Of a stretch of 5,764 nucleotides of DNA, positions 4,779 through 5,764 are shown one piece after another; the first letter of the stretch is position 1, and each line of letters opens with the position of its first letter. Below the pieces are notes generated by a model that made no database searches, was not told where the DNA came from, and saw only the letters and a program-made list of their open reading frames with translations. This DNA is from Porphyromonadaceae bacterium (GTDB lineage: Bacteria > Bacteroidota > Bacteroidia > Bacteroidales > Dysgonomonadaceae): contig DPAC01000115.1 in assembly GCA_003517675.1 (NCBI GenBank), positions 1 to 5,764 on the forward strand, read 5' to 3'. The position numbers and the translations under genes were made by a program.

Positions 4779-5764
4779 TTAGTAGGTGGGTGTTGAGTCT
4801 TTGAATAACTGAACCCATCGCCCGTCGAAGCCTCCATCGCTGGTATTCCAGTCCGCATATTCCCCTTTGCCCAGAAATATTCCCCTGTTTTCCAGTTCGT
4901 CCTCAACAGAACCATCTCCCCGGGTACCATTATGGGCAAAATAAAGATGTTGATACCAGGGTTCAGTTCCCAACTCGGAGTAGAAATTATCGCCTTCCGT
5001 ACCATAAATGTATACTCCCCAAAACCAGTGTTTCCGGATATAACCTTTCCGGTCTTCGTCGGGATCCTGGGTATCCCGTGCGGTGTAATGGAATGTTGTT
5101 ATTCCTGACGGGACTTCAGTGGTTCCGTTTTCACCGGTAACCGGGGTCACCATATTAACGGAAAGATCATCTTTCCAGTTGGCGGGATCCAGGTGGCTGG
5201 GGATGATGTCAGCCAGATCCTGCAGTTCATAGGTAATTCTTTTTACTTCAGACATGGGAACGCCTGAATACTGACCTTTCCCGGAAGCCAGGCTTGATGC
5301 ATTGTCCGTTTGTATGGCCTGTGCATTCCAGAAATTCGTTGCCCCGGTATCTGACTGATCCACAAAAATATAATGGAACCGGCTTTTGCCTTCGTTGTTG
5401 ATATCAACTTTTGCCGTTGCATTATTCCTGTTTAGTTCCATGATATCGGACCAGCTCTCTTCTACAAAATGCAGCTCTCCCTGCGAAGGATTAAACGGGC
5501 TGAAATCCCAGTCCGCCTGCCAGATCATCACATGTTTGCCGGCAGATGTTGTCATGAAGTTAAGATCCGGATCAGGATATACCCTGGCATTGTGCAGGCT
5601 GTGCCGGGTAATGACCACATAGTTAATTTCCTCACCGGAGCCAGGTCCGCCATGAACATTGTCAATTCGTATTTCTATCCGTTCCCAGTCGTGTATCTCA
5701 TAACGTTGCTTGGCATGATATACATGGTAGAGCAAAATAATACTATGAGTCCGCTCTGAAAACC
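4779..5764 (-). CDS. Uncharacterised Trp/Tyr-rich protein with HDWE motif (5' end beyond window)
   Basis: The frame is open from its stop at 4779 to the right edge, giving at least 328 codons; the true start is outside. A TTG at 5735 could pass as a start, but the in-frame residues before it (FSERTHSII) run on naturally, so I treat the gene as N-terminally truncated. Numbered from that TTG, IHDWERIEIRID lies at 14-25, ITRHSLHNARVYPD at 42-55, GKHVMIWQADWDF at 66-78, IRKHWFWGVYIYG at 233-245 and GGFDGRWVQLFKD at the C-terminus (301-313). There are many Trp, Tyr and Asp and no Cys, which suits an exported protein, but any signal peptide is out of view. The LLYHVYH...HDWE...RH...KHV order recalls NPP1/NLP proteins (GHRHDWE) or Vps62-like proteins, with two of the NLP metal ligands not conserved. 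Real homology is unproven and no function can be given. Confidence 0.7.
   Translation of the reverse strand, partial: FSERTHSIILLYHVYHAKQRYEIHDWERIEIRIDNVHGGPGSGEEINYVVITRHSLHNARVYPDPDLNFMTTSAGKHVMIWQADWDFSPFNPSQGELHFVEESWSDIMELNRNNATAKVDINNEGKSRFHYIFVDQSDTGATNFWNAQAIQTDNASSLASGKGQYSGVPMSEVKRITYELQDLADIIPSHLDPANWKDDLSVNMVTPVTGENGTTEVPSGITTFHYTARDTQDPDEDRKGYIRKHWFWGVYIYGTEGDNFYSELGTEPWYQHLYFAHNGTRGDGSVEDELENRGIFLGKGEYADWNTSDGGFDGRWVQLFKDSTPTY

Noticed and set aside
5733..5735. TTG as the start codon of the right-hand minus-strand gene
   Set aside because: The frame stays open upstream to the window edge and the residues before the TTG fit the following beta strand, so the gene is more likely truncated by the window.
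1..5764. CRISPR array, tRNA, rRNA, insertion sequence or toxin-antitoxin pair
   Set aside because: No regular spacer-repeat array, cloverleaf, transposase motif or small paired ORFs were seen on either strand by eye.

Overview
The window looks like a chromosomal segment of a Bacteroidales bacterium (phylum Bacteroidota). Three things point there: the protein variants resemble Bacteroides/Parabacteroides/Dysgonomonadaceae-type sequences; starts sit behind A/T-rich leaders, mostly without a strong Shine-Dalgarno; and three gene starts are preceded by a TAnnTTTG box, the -7 element of the Bacteroidota primary sigma factor. This is judged by eye; no search was run.

Left part (1-2074, all minus strand): a probable housekeeping operon transcribed right to left, trmB (tRNA m7G46 methyltransferase), then mrp (Mrp/ApbC/Nbp35 P-loop ATPase, Fe-S carrier), then the first 47 codons of a NUDIX hydrolase with an N-terminal zinc ribbon, cut by the left edge. 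The 61-nt trmB-mrp spacer is largely built of degenerate 7-nt units.

Middle (2075-3802): a 390-nt divergent intergenic region with a trmB promoter on the minus strand and a gdhA promoter on the plus strand. The gdhA promoter has a good -7 box but no -33 element. It is preceded by a two-copy direct repeat spaced two helical turns apart and by a small palindrome, the layout of a regulated promoter. gdhA itself is a complete 445-aa family I glutamate dehydrogenase. Its coenzyme-site residues resemble those of NAD-type enzymes, so a default 'NADP-specific' label may be wrong.

Right part (3803-5764, minus strand): an accessory-looking, more A+T-rich section. A complete 274-aa secreted protein with beta-propeller-like repeats lies tail-to-tail with gdhA, only 23 nt away. 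Upstream of it is a cluster of REP-like hairpins. Beyond that is the 3' part (at least 328 codons) of a Trp/Tyr-rich, cysteine-free protein with an HDWE motif faintly reminiscent of the NPP1/NLP fold; it runs off the right edge.

The known genes cover tRNA modification, Fe-S handling, probable nucleotide clean-up and ammonia assimilation/glutamate metabolism. I see no CRISPR array, tRNA, rRNA, transposase or recognisable defence system. The least explained parts are the two right-hand proteins, the hairpin cluster between them and the gdhA control region.
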